A stretch of 64,000 bases of DNA. Source: Pseudomonadales bacterium. GTDB lineage: Bacteria > Pseudomonadota > Gammaproteobacteria > Pseudomonadales > Azotimanducaceae. Position numbers and translations under genes: made by a program. Below the pieces are notes generated by a model. It saw nothing but the letters and a program-made list of their open reading frames with translations. It searched no databases and was not told the origin of the DNA. Of the stretch, positions 41,490 through 50,157 are shown one piece after another. The stretch lies in assembly GCA_017642855.1 (NCBI GenBank), contig JAEPOO010000001.1:1025072-1089071 (forward strand), written 5' to 3'. How positions within the stretch are numbered: position 1 is the first letter of the stretch; every line of letters starts with the position of its first letter.

Positions 41490-42589
41490 TGGTTTTTCCT
41501 CGAACGTAATTCGGTTGAGCTGATATCCAATCGAAAAGCGTCGGCGCTTACTTCTTCGCACAGTGCATTGAGCGGGGTGCTCAAGGTCACGTCGCTTAGA
41601 ACCCGGAAGGTTTCGTCCTGCAATCGACCAAAAACCAGAAATCGATTCCCGTGGTCAGCAATATGGCGAATCGCGGCGTCTCGTTTCTCTGCGCTGCCGT
41701 CATAATATTTGGGGTCATCGATGCGAACGATGGTGTCCAGACCAACAATGAACGTGGCGCCTGGGAAAATTGACACCTTTTCAGCGAATGTTGGTGCCCG
41801 GGTGAATACCATATCGTACTCATCGTTGAATCGATGCTGCATGGTCATGTAATCGAGTGGCGGCTTGTCCACATTCTCGATAGAAAGTTCCAGGGCGACA
41901 TTGCCGGGGCGAATCGATTGCGCTGTTTCGATCATGCCACGATGGCCATCGTGGAGTGGGTTAAACGCGCCTGGGAAAACCAGGTCATATTGCAACTCGC
42001 CCGTTTGGTTGGTCTCTCGGCTCATCAGGCGCTGCCAGGCGTCTGATGCAACAACTTCCTTGATCGAGGTGCCCTTTGGGATTTCATTAATATCCAGCCC
42101 TGAAGCTCGTGCAGCAGCCAACAGCAATAGTTGATTGCAGATTACTTCCTGAGATGCTCGATCCAGCGATTTATCCAGTTCCAAATCAAACGTGATGGTT
42201 CTGTCCGCCATTTGCACAGCAATATGACACCGATCTGCGCCACGTCGTTCCCGATTGGTTGCAATAGCAGCGGTACAGCCGATTCCAGCCAAAGGCTGGA
42301 CCGTGCCAAACGCGCAGGCACGTTCATAGGCGACCATTGCCATAGCTCTTGCTGTCTGCGTGCTGCAGCCGTGCGACTTTCGGGATCTCAGATAGCTGGA
42401 CAATGAATCCTGGTGATAGGGCACACAGGCTTCCAGCACCGTATTGGACGCACCAGGTACGCTGAACAGATCGCTGACAATGCTGGACCCACCACCGGTA
42501 ACGGCAAGCGCGAATTGCCCATCCGACGTATAGATCTTTTCGATGAGCTGCCGGTTCAGTGCGCTCGACTCCTCTGATGATGGCGTCAA
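41486..42589 (-). CDS. Fusion of CinA-like C-terminal domain and NadD-like nucleotidyltransferase
   Basis: The start is TTG 42589 with AGGA 5 bases upstream; no ATG/GTG is available before the conserved region. The 367-residue product has two parts. Residues about 10-165 resemble the CinA C-terminal (pyridine nucleotide amidase) domain: ALAVTGGGSSIVSDLFSVPGASNTVLEACVPY. Residues about 200-355 form a nucleotidyltransferase fold with FPGAFNPLHDGHRGM (the HxGH motif). Both activities belong to NAD recycling: deamidation of NMN and adenylation. Whether both sites work is unknown. It is coupled to lptG. Confidence 0.75.
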   Translation of the reverse strand: MTPSSEESSALNRQLIEKIYTSDGQFALAVTGGGSSIVSDLFSVPGASNTVLEACVPYHQDSLSSYLRSRKSHGCSTQTARAMAMVAYERACAFGTVQPLAGIGCTAAIATNRERRGADRCHIAVQMADRTITFDLELDKSLDRASQEVICNQLLLLAAARASGLDINEIPKGTSIKEVVASDAWQRLMSRETNQTGELQYDLVFPGAFNPLHDGHRGMIETAQSIRPGNVALELSIENVDKPPLDYMTMQHRFNDEYDMVFTRAPTFAEKVSIFPGATFIVGLDTIVRIDDPKYYDGSAEKRDAAIRHIADHGNRFLVFGRLQDETFRVLSDVTLSTPLNALCEEVSADAFRLDISSTELRSRKNQ

Positions 42590-42630
42590 TTTTATCCTAA
42601 AATGGCGACTTTCGTTGTGCCTGAAATGGG

Positions 42631-43212
42631 ATGAGCCCTATGACCACAATCCGACGCACCCTCATGCTTTGTCTTGCCTGTTTTTCTTTGCAGGTGATGG
42701 CTGAAGAATCCGGTCTGCGTGAACTGACCCCCGAAGAACTGGAACGCTACGAATTCGAAGTGGAAGAAACGCCTGCAACGGTCACTGACCTCTCTCTGGG
42801 GCAGCGATACGTGCTGAGCACACAGAGACGTGAAATCGAAGACCTGGTGGCGCGACGGCTTGGCATCCTGAAACTAAAGGGAGATGAGTCGGATCTTAAG
42901 GTGTTGCAGGCTCTGGTGGATCGAAAGGCGATTCGTTCTACTGATACGCGCGAGTGGCAGGGCGTGGGTATCGTCTTTGGCGACGTCCTGGTGACTGAAT
43001 TCGGACTCCATTGGGTGAGCTATGAAGACGACATAGGCACATCGAAAGCATTACGTTGGCGAGAAACCGAAAACTATGTCTTTCCAGTGACCCTTTTCTC
43101 CAAACGGGTGGGATTTAACGAGAAAATTGACGTCGTATCGGTCTTCGCCAAGCTCAAGGAGGACATCGAGCGTTTCAAAGCCTTTGAAGAAAACCGGCCA
43201 GTCTTCCAATAA
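42631..43212 (+). CDS. Exported DUF3806-like protein
   Basis: The 193-residue product (ATG 42631 or 42640) has a signal peptide (TTIRRTLMLCLACFSLQVMAEE) and a region ALVDRKAIRSTDTREWQGVGIVFGDVLVTEFGLHWVSYEDDIGTSKALRWRETENYVFPVTLFSKRV that resembles DUF3806 proteins. Residues 45-100 are highly charged. Periplasmic, function unknown. It diverges from the CinA/NadD fusion gene by 41 bp. Confidence 0.65.
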   Translation: MSPMTTIRRTLMLCLACFSLQVMAEESGLRELTPEELERYEFEVEETPATVTDLSLGQRYVLSTQRREIEDLVARRLGILKLKGDESDLKVLQALVDRKAIRSTDTREWQGVGIVFGDVLVTEFGLHWVSYEDDIGTSKALRWRETENYVFPVTLFSKRVGFNEKIDVVSVFAKLKEDIERFKAFEENRPVFQ

Positions 43213-43289
43213 CTTTAAAATCGCGGGGCAGGGCGTTAGAATACGCGCGATTTTCACGCCCGTTTTATTACCTGTCGGAAAGGCAAAAC

Positions 43290-43466
43290 ATGTTTGTTAT
43301 TGATTGGCTCAAAGCCGTACTGAAATTCTTTGTCGTCGACTCTGTCGTCAATATTCTTGGCGATTTGTTCGAGCAGCCCCTGATCATGTGGGCTTTTATC
43401 GGCTGGGGCTGGCTGTCCGTCTGGGTCATGCTGTTCTCTATCTACGACACCGTAGGACAGCTCTGA
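43290..43466 (+). CDS. Small membrane protein, 58 residues
   Basis: ATG 43290 is preceded by GGAAAGG at about 8-14 bases. The 58-residue product (MFVIDWLKAVLKFFVVDSV... to ...YDTVGQL) has an amphipathic first half and a strong hydrophobic helix (LIMWAFIGWGWLSVWVMLFSIY). It has a good ribosome site and clean codons, and fills the gap between DUF3806 and leuB, so it is likely real. Not recognised; function unknown. Confidence 0.65.
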   Translation: MFVIDWLKAVLKFFVVDSVVNILGDLFEQPLIMWAFIGWGWLSVWVMLFSIYDTVGQL

Positions 43467-43471
43467 GGGAC

Positions 43472-44575
43472 TTATAGGAGCGCTTCGAGCGTCTCAATCA
43501 CTTTGTCTCCAAACTGGTCTGTACTGACCAGCTGAATATCATCGCTCGATCGTGACAAGTCTGCGGTCGAGTATCCTGCTTCAAAGACATTTTTCATCGC
43601 CTGCCAGACCATGGCAGCTTCCGTTTCCATGTTGAAGCTCATCTCCAACATCATGGCGACTGAACCGATCATCGAATACGGATTGGCGATGTTTTTTCCT
43701 GCGATGTCCGGCGCCGAACCGTGAGAGGGTTCATAGTAGGCTTTATCAGGACCGATACATGCCGAGGGCATCAGGCCTAAAGAGCCAAGAATGCCTCCGC
43801 CTTGATCACTCAGGATGTCGCCGAACATGTTTTCCATGACCATGACGTCGAACTGTCCTGGGTTCAAACAGAGGGCAGTTGCTGCTGCGTCGACGAGTAA
43901 ATGGATAACTTCTACATCCTGGTAGTCCTGGTGGACTTCGTCGAGTACCTCATTCCAGAAAACGCTCGACATAAGAACGTTACTTTTATGAATGTTGTGC
44001 AGTCGCTTCTTGCGTTTACGCGCCTGTTCAAACGCCACAATTAACACCTGACGGATCTGTTGTTCTGTGTATTCAAGAATTTCGTGGACGTACCGCTCGC
44101 CCTCATCATTGACGCCACGATCCTTCTTGCCGAAGTAGAGGCCGCCAACCAGCTCACGAATCAGCAGAATATCGATGCCGTCCTGGATGATCTCCGGCTT
44201 CAGCGGTGAAAAGTGAGCCATGTCTTTGCTCAACGTAATCGGGCGAAAGTTCGCGAAAGTGTTGTACCGCGCGCGCAGCGGCAAAATAGCGCCGCGTTCG
44301 GCTTGCTCTTCTACTGGAATTTTTTTGGACGCTTCGTGCGAGAGGCCAACAGGGCCCTTCAGGATAGCATCAGCATCATCACAGACTGCCTTGGTGCTAT
44401 CCGGAAACGCTTTGCCTTCGTCGAAGTAGGCGTGAGCACCGAAAGGTGCAGTGGTCAGTTCAAAAGAGACGTCCCGTTTTTTCTGCAGCACATCAAAAAC
44501 CCTGACGGCCTGGGCCATAATTTCGGGCCCTATCGCATCTCCCGGTAATACTGCGATCTTGTATGCGTTAGTCAT
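43472..44575 (-). CDS. leuB: Isopropylmalate dehydrogenase family enzyme (LeuB-like)
   Basis: The 367-residue product has the isopropylmalate/isocitrate dehydrogenase layout: IAVLPGDAIGPEIM, the substrate arginines ERGAILPLRARY and IRELVGGLYFG, the catalytic Lys in IHKSNVLM, Asp in ENMFGDILSDQGGG, and the NAD loop EPSHGSAPDIAGKNIANP. LeuB oxidises 3-isopropylmalate in leucine synthesis. The sequence is somewhat diverged (for example GGLYFGKKDRGVNDEGE) and leuA/C/D are not nearby, so a related beta-decarboxylating dehydrogenase cannot be excluded. Confidence 0.8.
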   Translation of the reverse strand: MTNAYKIAVLPGDAIGPEIMAQAVRVFDVLQKKRDVSFELTTAPFGAHAYFDEGKAFPDSTKAVCDDADAILKGPVGLSHEASKKIPVEEQAERGAILPLRARYNTFANFRPITLSKDMAHFSPLKPEIIQDGIDILLIRELVGGLYFGKKDRGVNDEGERYVHEILEYTEQQIRQVLIVAFEQARKRKKRLHNIHKSNVLMSSVFWNEVLDEVHQDYQDVEVIHLLVDAAATALCLNPGQFDVMVMENMFGDILSDQGGGILGSLGLMPSACIGPDKAYYEPSHGSAPDIAGKNIANPYSMIGSVAMMLEMSFNMETEAAMVWQAMKNVFEAGYSTADLSRSSDDIQLVSTDQFGDKVIETLEALL

Positions 44576-44637
44576 GAGACTGCGTTCCGTCAGGTTCGAG
44601 GTTGGTGAAAGGCCGTAAATTCTAACACGGAGAAAGA

Positions 44638-45843
44638 CTAATAGAGCAGGAACGCCCGTCGTTCGTCCAGCCAGCGCCTCGCGTCAGACTCTACCCGGCT
44701 GAGCAGGTCTGACATCGAGGCGTTGTTATCATCGACCCAGGTACGCAGGGCTGGGCCACCGTTAATGACATCGATGGGCTTTCTATCCAACTCATACTCA
44801 TAGTCATGAAAGCGCCAGAGATCGTAGTCGACATCAAGTTGTCTGATTCCTTTCAGGCAGGCAGCGATAAGACTGTAAGGCATAAAGGCTTCATGATCGT
44901 ATCCAGGGCAGTCAGTATGTACCTGGAACGCAGTACAAAGTTCGCCCACATGTTTGTGGAAAGTCGGCGAGAAGAAGCACTCCCGAATGTATACCGGCGC
45001 CAGCAGGTGTGATGCCTCTTTCTGAATGTGATTCAATAACTCAGGGATAGGCAAGGCAGGTGCACCTAGCACCTCAAGGGGGATGGTTGTACCACGGCCT
45101 TCACTGATGGTTGTTCCCTCAAGGAGTACCGTGCCCGGAAAACACCGCGCCATGTTGACGCTCGCTGCATTCGGGCTTGGATTGATCCAGGGACGTTCAG
45201 ACGGCCAGCCTAGCCCGAGCCCCTCAGGGGCGTACCCGGCCATCTCGATGATGGTCAGGTTCAGCTCTTTGCTCAAACGGCTCTTGAACCAACGCGCAAG
45301 TTCCCCGACCGTCAGGCCGTGTCGGGTCGGCATCGGCGCACAGCCAACAAAACTCTCTTGGCCATCTTCAAGATATAGACCATCTACCGGTCTGCCGGCT
45401 GGGTTCGGGCGATCCAGGACCCAGAGTTCAATACCGGCTTCACTGCAGGCTTCGCAGAAATAGTAGAGCGTTGTGATGTAGGTGTAGATTCGGCATCCAA
45501 TGTCCTGGAGATCGAACAGGATGATGTCCAGATCAGCCAGCATGTCTGGCGTTGGGTAACGGTGTTCGCCATAAAGGCTGATCACGGGCAACTGGTGCAG
45601 TTGATCGAGGTAATCCTCGGACTCGATCATATTGTCCTGTTTATCACCTCGCATCCCATGCTGCGGACCAAAGGCCCTCAGGACATGACACCCGTTTGCC
45701 ATTAGTGCATCGATACTGTGCTGGTTGGCGCTGCTGATCGAGGCCGGGTGTGCTACCAATCCGACGTTGCTGCTCTGTAATCTCTGCAATCGGTCCTTGT
45801 CGTCGAGCAGTCGATCAAGTCCGAATTTGAATGTCATGGTCAT
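44638..45843 (-). CDS. DUF1343 protein, NamZ-like exo-beta-N-acetylmuramidase family
   Basis: The 401-residue product has the DUF1343 signatures NVGLVAHPASI, FGPQHGMRGDKQDNMIES, SLYGEHRYPTPDML, DIILFDLQDIGCRIYTYI and VLDRPNPAGR. The founding characterised member, Bacillus subtilis NamZ, removes terminal N-acetylmuramic acid from peptidoglycan fragments. No signal peptide is visible in this protein, so it would act on cytoplasmic fragments. The DOMON-like gene 9 bp upstream is on the same strand. Confidence 0.82.
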   Translation of the reverse strand: MTMTFKFGLDRLLDDKDRLQRLQSSNVGLVAHPASISSANQHSIDALMANGCHVLRAFGPQHGMRGDKQDNMIESEDYLDQLHQLPVISLYGEHRYPTPDMLADLDIILFDLQDIGCRIYTYITTLYYFCEACSEAGIELWVLDRPNPAGRPVDGLYLEDGQESFVGCAPMPTRHGLTVGELARWFKSRLSKELNLTIIEMAGYAPEGLGLGWPSERPWINPSPNAASVNMARCFPGTVLLEGTTISEGRGTTIPLEVLGAPALPIPELLNHIQKEASHLLAPVYIRECFFSPTFHKHVGELCTAFQVHTDCPGYDHEAFMPYSLIAACLKGIRQLDVDYDLWRFHDYEYELDRKPIDVINGGPALRTWVDDNNASMSDLLSRVESDARRWLDERRAFLLY

Positions 45844-45852
45844 CGCCTTTAA

Positions 45853-46374
45853 CTATAGATGATCTATTTTGGTATGCAGAGCCGCATCGTGAAAATCTGG
45901 ATTATCTCCATGCTTTATCGCGAAATAGTCCAGCTCACCACCCTCTTTCTCGATGATCACCGCAGGTCCAAGCGTAATGGGAAAAGCCATATCGATACCC
46001 TGAAAGGTGGCTTCCAGAAAGAAATCGCTAACTTGGAAATTGATGATCTCGATAACCTCGCTTTGCTTCATACCTTCGCGATAAGTGTTGAACTGATAAG
46101 CATTCCAGCCCCCGGTGGGTGACACGTTTAACTCGACGTAACTCGCCTCGCCCATCTTGCCGATGAAGAGTTCAAGGCATGTGGTTCTCCATAACTCATC
46201 CTCACGTCGTTGCTGCGTAAATTGAGGCCAGAGGACACTCTTCAGAGAAGAAACATCCCACGAAGCTTTCAGTGCATTTGGCTGACCGGCAATCGATTCG
46301 ATCTGAAATGTAACGATTTGGTCACTGGAATACTCTGTAAGGCGATATCTCATAGGCGCGATGGTAAGCTTCAC
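45853..46374 (-). CDS. DOMON-like (CBM9-type beta-sandwich) protein
   Basis: The 173-residue product is beta-rich, with ELWRTTCLELFIGKMGEASYVELNVSPTGGWNAYQFNTYREGM, the pattern of DOMON-like type 9 carbohydrate-binding modules that include a small-ligand or sugar site. No signal peptide is visible. It precedes the DUF1343 gene closely, so joint work on cell-wall sugars is possible; the ligand is unknown. Confidence 0.6.
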   Translation of the reverse strand: MKLTIAPMRYRLTEYSSDQIVTFQIESIAGQPNALKASWDVSSLKSVLWPQFTQQRREDELWRTTCLELFIGKMGEASYVELNVSPTGGWNAYQFNTYREGMKQSEVIEIINFQVSDFFLEATFQGIDMAFPITLGPAVIIEKEGGELDYFAIKHGDNPDFHDAALHTKIDHL

Positions 46375-46405
46375 GCGCCGCCAAAGACAGTGCTAAGGAA
46401 TGAAT

Positions 46406-47764
46406 ATGACTGCTTATGATTACGATCTCTTTGTGATTGGAGTAGGCTCTGGTGGCGTGCGAGCCGCACGCATGAGTGCCGCCTACGGCGCGAGAGTCGC
46501 AACTGCAGAGGAAAAGTTCATGGGCGGGACCTGTGTCAACGTGGGTTGTGTGCCAAAGAAGCTGTTTGTTTATGCCTCTCACTTCTCTGAAGAGTATGAG
46601 CAGGCACAGGGTTTCGGGTGGGACGCAGCTACCCCTGACTTTGACTGGCAGACTCTGCTGGAAAACAAGAATGCCGAAATCAAACGATTGAACGGCATTT
46701 ACAAGGGATTGCTGGATAACGCCGGCGTCACTCATTACGACGGCCGTGCTCGGATCGTCGACGCTCACCACATCGAAATTAGTGGTGAGATCGTGTCGAC
46801 CGAGAGGATTCTGATTGCCACTGGCGGCTGGCCTGTTGTCCCTGACTTCCCCGGCAATGAAAATGTCATCACATCCAACGAAGCCTTCTTCCTCGAGGAC
46901 TTGCCGAAAAGAGCGCTGGTTGTTGGCGGTGGTTACATAGCCGTCGAGTTTGCCGGCATCTTTCATGGTTTGGGCGTGCAGACAACACTTTCTTACCGAC
47001 GGGAACTGTTCCTGCGTGGGTTTGATATTGATATTCGCCAAACGGTCAGTGATGAGCTCACCAAGAAGGGCATTCATCTCGCTTACGAAACCAACGTAGA
47101 GCGCATTGAGAAGCGAGAAGATGGCACACTACTTGTGCACTTCACCACTGGCCACACCTGCGAAACGGATCTGGTGCTGTATGCCACAGGTCGAATACCA
47201 GCCGTTCATGACATCGGTTTAGAAAACGTCAACGTTGAGCAACGCGACAATGGTGCGATCATCATTGACGAAGAGTTTCGAACCAGTGAGCCCAACATTT
47301 TTGCGCTGGGGGATGTCACAGATCGTCTGCAATTGACGCCGGTCGCTATTGAAGAGGCCATGTGTTTTGCCAGCTCGCAGTTCCTTGGAGAAAGGCGTGT
47401 CATGGATTACGACAATGTTGCCACAGCGGTTTTTTGTCAGCCCAATGTCGGTACTGTCGGGTTAACAGAAGAACAGGCGAGGGAAGTCTGCAGCGCCATT
47501 GACATCTATCGTTCCAGTTTCAGGCCGATGAAGCACACATTAAGCGGTAGTGAAGAACGATTCATGATGAAGATTATTGTCGATCGCGAAACAGACAAGG
47601 TGTTGGGTGTTCACATGGTGGGTTCCGAAGCCGGTGAAATCATCCAGGGTATTGCGATCGCAATGAAGATGGGCGTGACCAAGACACAGTTCGATGCAAC
47701 CGTGGGCATTCATCCGACGACTGCAGAGGAGTTCGTCACCATGCGTGAAGCTGTGAGTGTCTGA
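46406..47764 (+). CDS. gorA: Glutathione-disulfide reductase
   Basis: The second ATG (46406) is chosen because AAGGA ends at 46399, too close to the first ATG (46400) but 6 bases before this one. The 452-residue product has GVGSGGVRAAR (FAD), the redox disulfide Cys43/Cys48 in GGTCVNVGCVPKK, VVGGGYIAVEFAGIFHGLG with downstream SYRRELFLRGFD (Arg side chains selecting NADPH), and His436 in VGIHPTTAEE. It regenerates glutathione, the likely reductant of the selenoperoxidase at 24.2 kb. Confidence 0.93.
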   Translation: MTAYDYDLFVIGVGSGGVRAARMSAAYGARVATAEEKFMGGTCVNVGCVPKKLFVYASHFSEEYEQAQGFGWDAATPDFDWQTLLENKNAEIKRLNGIYKGLLDNAGVTHYDGRARIVDAHHIEISGEIVSTERILIATGGWPVVPDFPGNENVITSNEAFFLEDLPKRALVVGGGYIAVEFAGIFHGLGVQTTLSYRRELFLRGFDIDIRQTVSDELTKKGIHLAYETNVERIEKREDGTLLVHFTTGHTCETDLVLYATGRIPAVHDIGLENVNVEQRDNGAIIIDEEFRTSEPNIFALGDVTDRLQLTPVAIEEAMCFASSQFLGERRVMDYDNVATAVFCQPNVGTVGLTEEQAREVCSAIDIYRSSFRPMKHTLSGSEERFMMKIIVDRETDKVLGVHMVGSEAGEIIQGIAIAMKMGVTKTQFDATVGIHPTTAEEFVTMREAVSV

Positions 47765-48458
47765 GCAGACTATCGTCGGTGTTGATGGTGCAAAGGGCGG
47801 ATGGGTCGCATGCCCATCTGAGGGCCCCATCAAACTATTTTCGAGCTTCACTACCCTGGTGCGAGCTTATCCCGGTGCGCGTTTTCTGGTTGACATCCCT
47901 CAGGGGCTGACAAACAAAGAGGAACGTGATCTTGAGAGCATCATCCGGTCTCGACTCAAGGGCAGGTCATCCAGCGTGTTTTCGGTTCCATCACGTCGGG
48001 CAGTCTATGCATCAACCTACGAGGCCGCTTGCAGTATTAATGATGCGCTGCAGGGCAAGAAGCTTTCCCTGCAGGCGTGGTACATCTGTCCTAAGATTCG
48101 CGAAGTGGATCAGGCACTCCTAGCGACTAGATCCTGGCAGCGGCGGATCTATGAAGCTCACCCTGAACTTTGTTTTTATGACTGGGCTGGTGGGTTGTTG
48201 CCATCTAAAAAAACGAACGCGGGTCAGCAGCAAAGACTGAGACTGCTTTCAGCCATCAAGCCGGAAATGAAAACGCTTTACGCCAGCGCACTAAAGACGA
48301 TTCCAAGGAAGCTTGCGGCGGTGGATGACATACTTGATGCCATGGTGTTATCGATCACGGGTCAGTCGGGACCTCACCTGGTCCGCGGCGACGTGCGTCG
48401 AGACGAAAAAGGGCTGGCGATCAGGCTCGCAGTTCCCGATACTTCAGCTTTCGCTTGA
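47757..48458 (+). CDS. DUF429 family protein (RNase H-like fold)
   Basis: The gene starts at GTG 47757, overlapping the gorA end by 8 bases. The 233-residue product begins VGVDGAKGGWVA, the first acidic motif of DUF429, with FLVDIPQGL, VPSRRAVYASTYEAACSIND and YEAHPELCFY following, and AAVDDILDAMVLSI at the end. These acidic positions suggest an RNase H-like nuclease fold, but no activity is established. Coupled to gorA. Confidence 0.8.
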   Translation: MSEQTIVGVDGAKGGWVACPSEGPIKLFSSFTTLVRAYPGARFLVDIPQGLTNKEERDLESIIRSRLKGRSSSVFSVPSRRAVYASTYEAACSINDALQGKKLSLQAWYICPKIREVDQALLATRSWQRRIYEAHPELCFYDWAGGLLPSKKTNAGQQQRLRLLSAIKPEMKTLYASALKTIPRKLAAVDDILDAMVLSITGQSGPHLVRGDVRRDEKGLAIRLAVPDTSAFA

Positions 48459-48474
48459 TTCCTAAGGACTTCTC

Positions 48475-50157
48475 TTGAACGAAGACATCGTTAACGCGCT
48501 GACAGACCTGCTGAACCTGATGGATGGATTCCTGGGTTCCGCCCAGTGGTTTCCGTTTGCGCTCCTCGGTACGGGCATCTTTTTCACGCTGTATCTCAAG
48601 TTCCCGCAGATTCGCTTTTTTAACCACGCGATTCGCATCGTTCGAGGCAAATACGACAAAGAGGATGCAAAAGGGGATGCCACGCACTTCCAGGCGCTGG
48701 CTACAGCGATCTCGGGCACAGTAGGCACAGGGAATATCGGTGGCGTCGCACTGGCGATCTATCTCGGCGGACCGGCAGCACTATTCTGGATGTGGATGAC
48801 TGCATTTTTCGGTATGACAACGAAGTTTGTTGAAGTCACGCTCTCACACAAATACCGGATGGTGGACGAAAAAGGTCATATTGTTGGTGGGCCCATGTAT
48901 GTCATGGAGCGCCGTCTGAATATGAAGTGGCTTGCGGTATTTTTCGCCGTAGCCACGGTGATCAGTTCGCTGGGTTCGGGAAACCTTCCTCAGAGCAACA
49001 ACATCGCCAATGGAATGGCGTCCTCCTTTGGTGTGCCTGAATGGATCACCGGCGCTGTACTCGCGACCCTGCTGTTTATGGTGATCGTCGGCGGTATCAC
49101 GAGGATCGTGAGGGTCGCGGAAATGGTTGTGCCGTTTATGGCGGTGGTTTACTTCATTGGCGCGCTAGCCGTCATCGCCGTCAATCTGCCACAAATTGTT
49201 CCTTCTTTCTTAGTGATCTTCCAGGATGCGTTTACCGGTTCTGCGGCAACAGGTGGTTTTCTTGGCGCCAGTTTTGCTTACGCGTTTAACAGGGGCGTAA
49301 ACCGGGGCTTGTTCTCTAACGAAGCCGGTCAAGGCAGTGCGCCAATAGCTCACGCAGCAGCGAAAGCAGATGAGCCTGTATCGGAAGGGATGGTCTCCAT
49401 ACTCGAACCATTTATTGACACCATCATTATCTGCACGCTCACGGGTCTCGTTATTCTCTCTTCTGGCGTATGGACGGAAAAGCTCGAGAATCGATTCCAG
49501 CAGTTCGACATGCATTACCTGGAGGGAAATTACACCGAGAAACGTGAGGAAGATCGTGCAGAGCTGTTTGCTTACCTCAATTTTGGTGATTCGAGCGTTA
49601 AATCCTTTGAAGGCGAGTTGACAGTGGTTGATGGAAAAGCGATCGGCGGCGACTACACGGTCCTGCACAACCGTTCCATCGCCGAAGAAGTCAGGTATTC
49701 ATTTGATGGTGAGCCTTACTCAGGGAAGATTACCGTGATCGATGGCAAGCTGGAGTCCGAATTGGACGTGGACGGCAAGTCTCTTGTTCATTCCGTTAAA
49801 CTCACCAGTGAAGCATTCGGGCGGGGCTTGCTGGGCGAATATGGGAAGTACATTGTTTCAATCACGCTTGTGCTTTTTGCGTTCACCACGGCTGTAGCCT
49901 GGTCCTACTATGGCGACCGCGCCATGACCTATTTGTTTGGCGTCTCATCTGTCCTGCCTTACCGAATTTTTTATTGTCTTGGTTTTTTCTTTGCGGCGAT
50001 TGCCGATACCTCTTTGGTCTGGCTTGTGTCGGCGGTCACACTTGCTTTGATGGCGATTCCGAACCTTGTGAGTATCGTGCTGCTGTATCGGGAAATGGGC
50101 GAGACCATTACCGAATACTGGGACAAGTTCGATAAAGAACACCCGGAGGGTTATTGA
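48475..50157 (+). CDS. Alanine/glycine:cation symporter (AGCS family) with extra domain
   Basis: The gene starts with TTG 48475 after AAGGA. The 560-residue product has the AGCS motifs [41 protein letters not shown] and [15 protein letters not shown]. It is about 100 residues longer than the usual 450. The excess is an insert at about residues 335-446 between membrane segments, with two similar beta-hairpin units ([12 protein letters not shown] and [12 protein letters not shown]). Import of alanine or glycine with Na+ or H+ is inferred from family. The stop overlaps the M16C gene as TGATG. Confidence 0.9.
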   Translation: MNEDIVNALTDLLNLMDGFLGSAQWFPFALLGTGIFFTLYLKFPQIRFFNHAIRIVRGKYDKEDAKGDATHFQALATAISGTVGTGNIGGVALAIYLGGPAALFWMWMTAFFGMTTKFVEVTLSHKYRMVDEKGHIVGGPMYVMERRLNMKWLAVFFAVATVISSLGSGNLPQSNNIANGMASSFGVPEWITGAVLATLLFMVIVGGITRIVRVAEMVVPFMAVVYFIGALAVIAVNLPQIVPSFLVIFQDAFTGSAATGGFLGASFAYAFNRGVNRGLFSNEAGQGSAPIAHAAAKADEPVSEGMVSILEPFIDTIIICTLTGLVILSSGVWTEKLENRFQQFDMHYLEGNYTEKREEDRAELFAYLNFGDSSVKSFEGELTVVDGKAIGGDYTVLHNRSIAEEVRYSFDGEPYSGKITVIDGKLESELDVDGKSLVHSVKLTSEAFGRGLLGEYGKYIVSITLVLFAFTTAVAWSYYGDRAMTYLFGVSSVLPYRIFYCLGFFFAAIADTSLVWLVSAVTLALMAIPNLVSIVLLYREMGETITEYWDKFDKEHPEGY

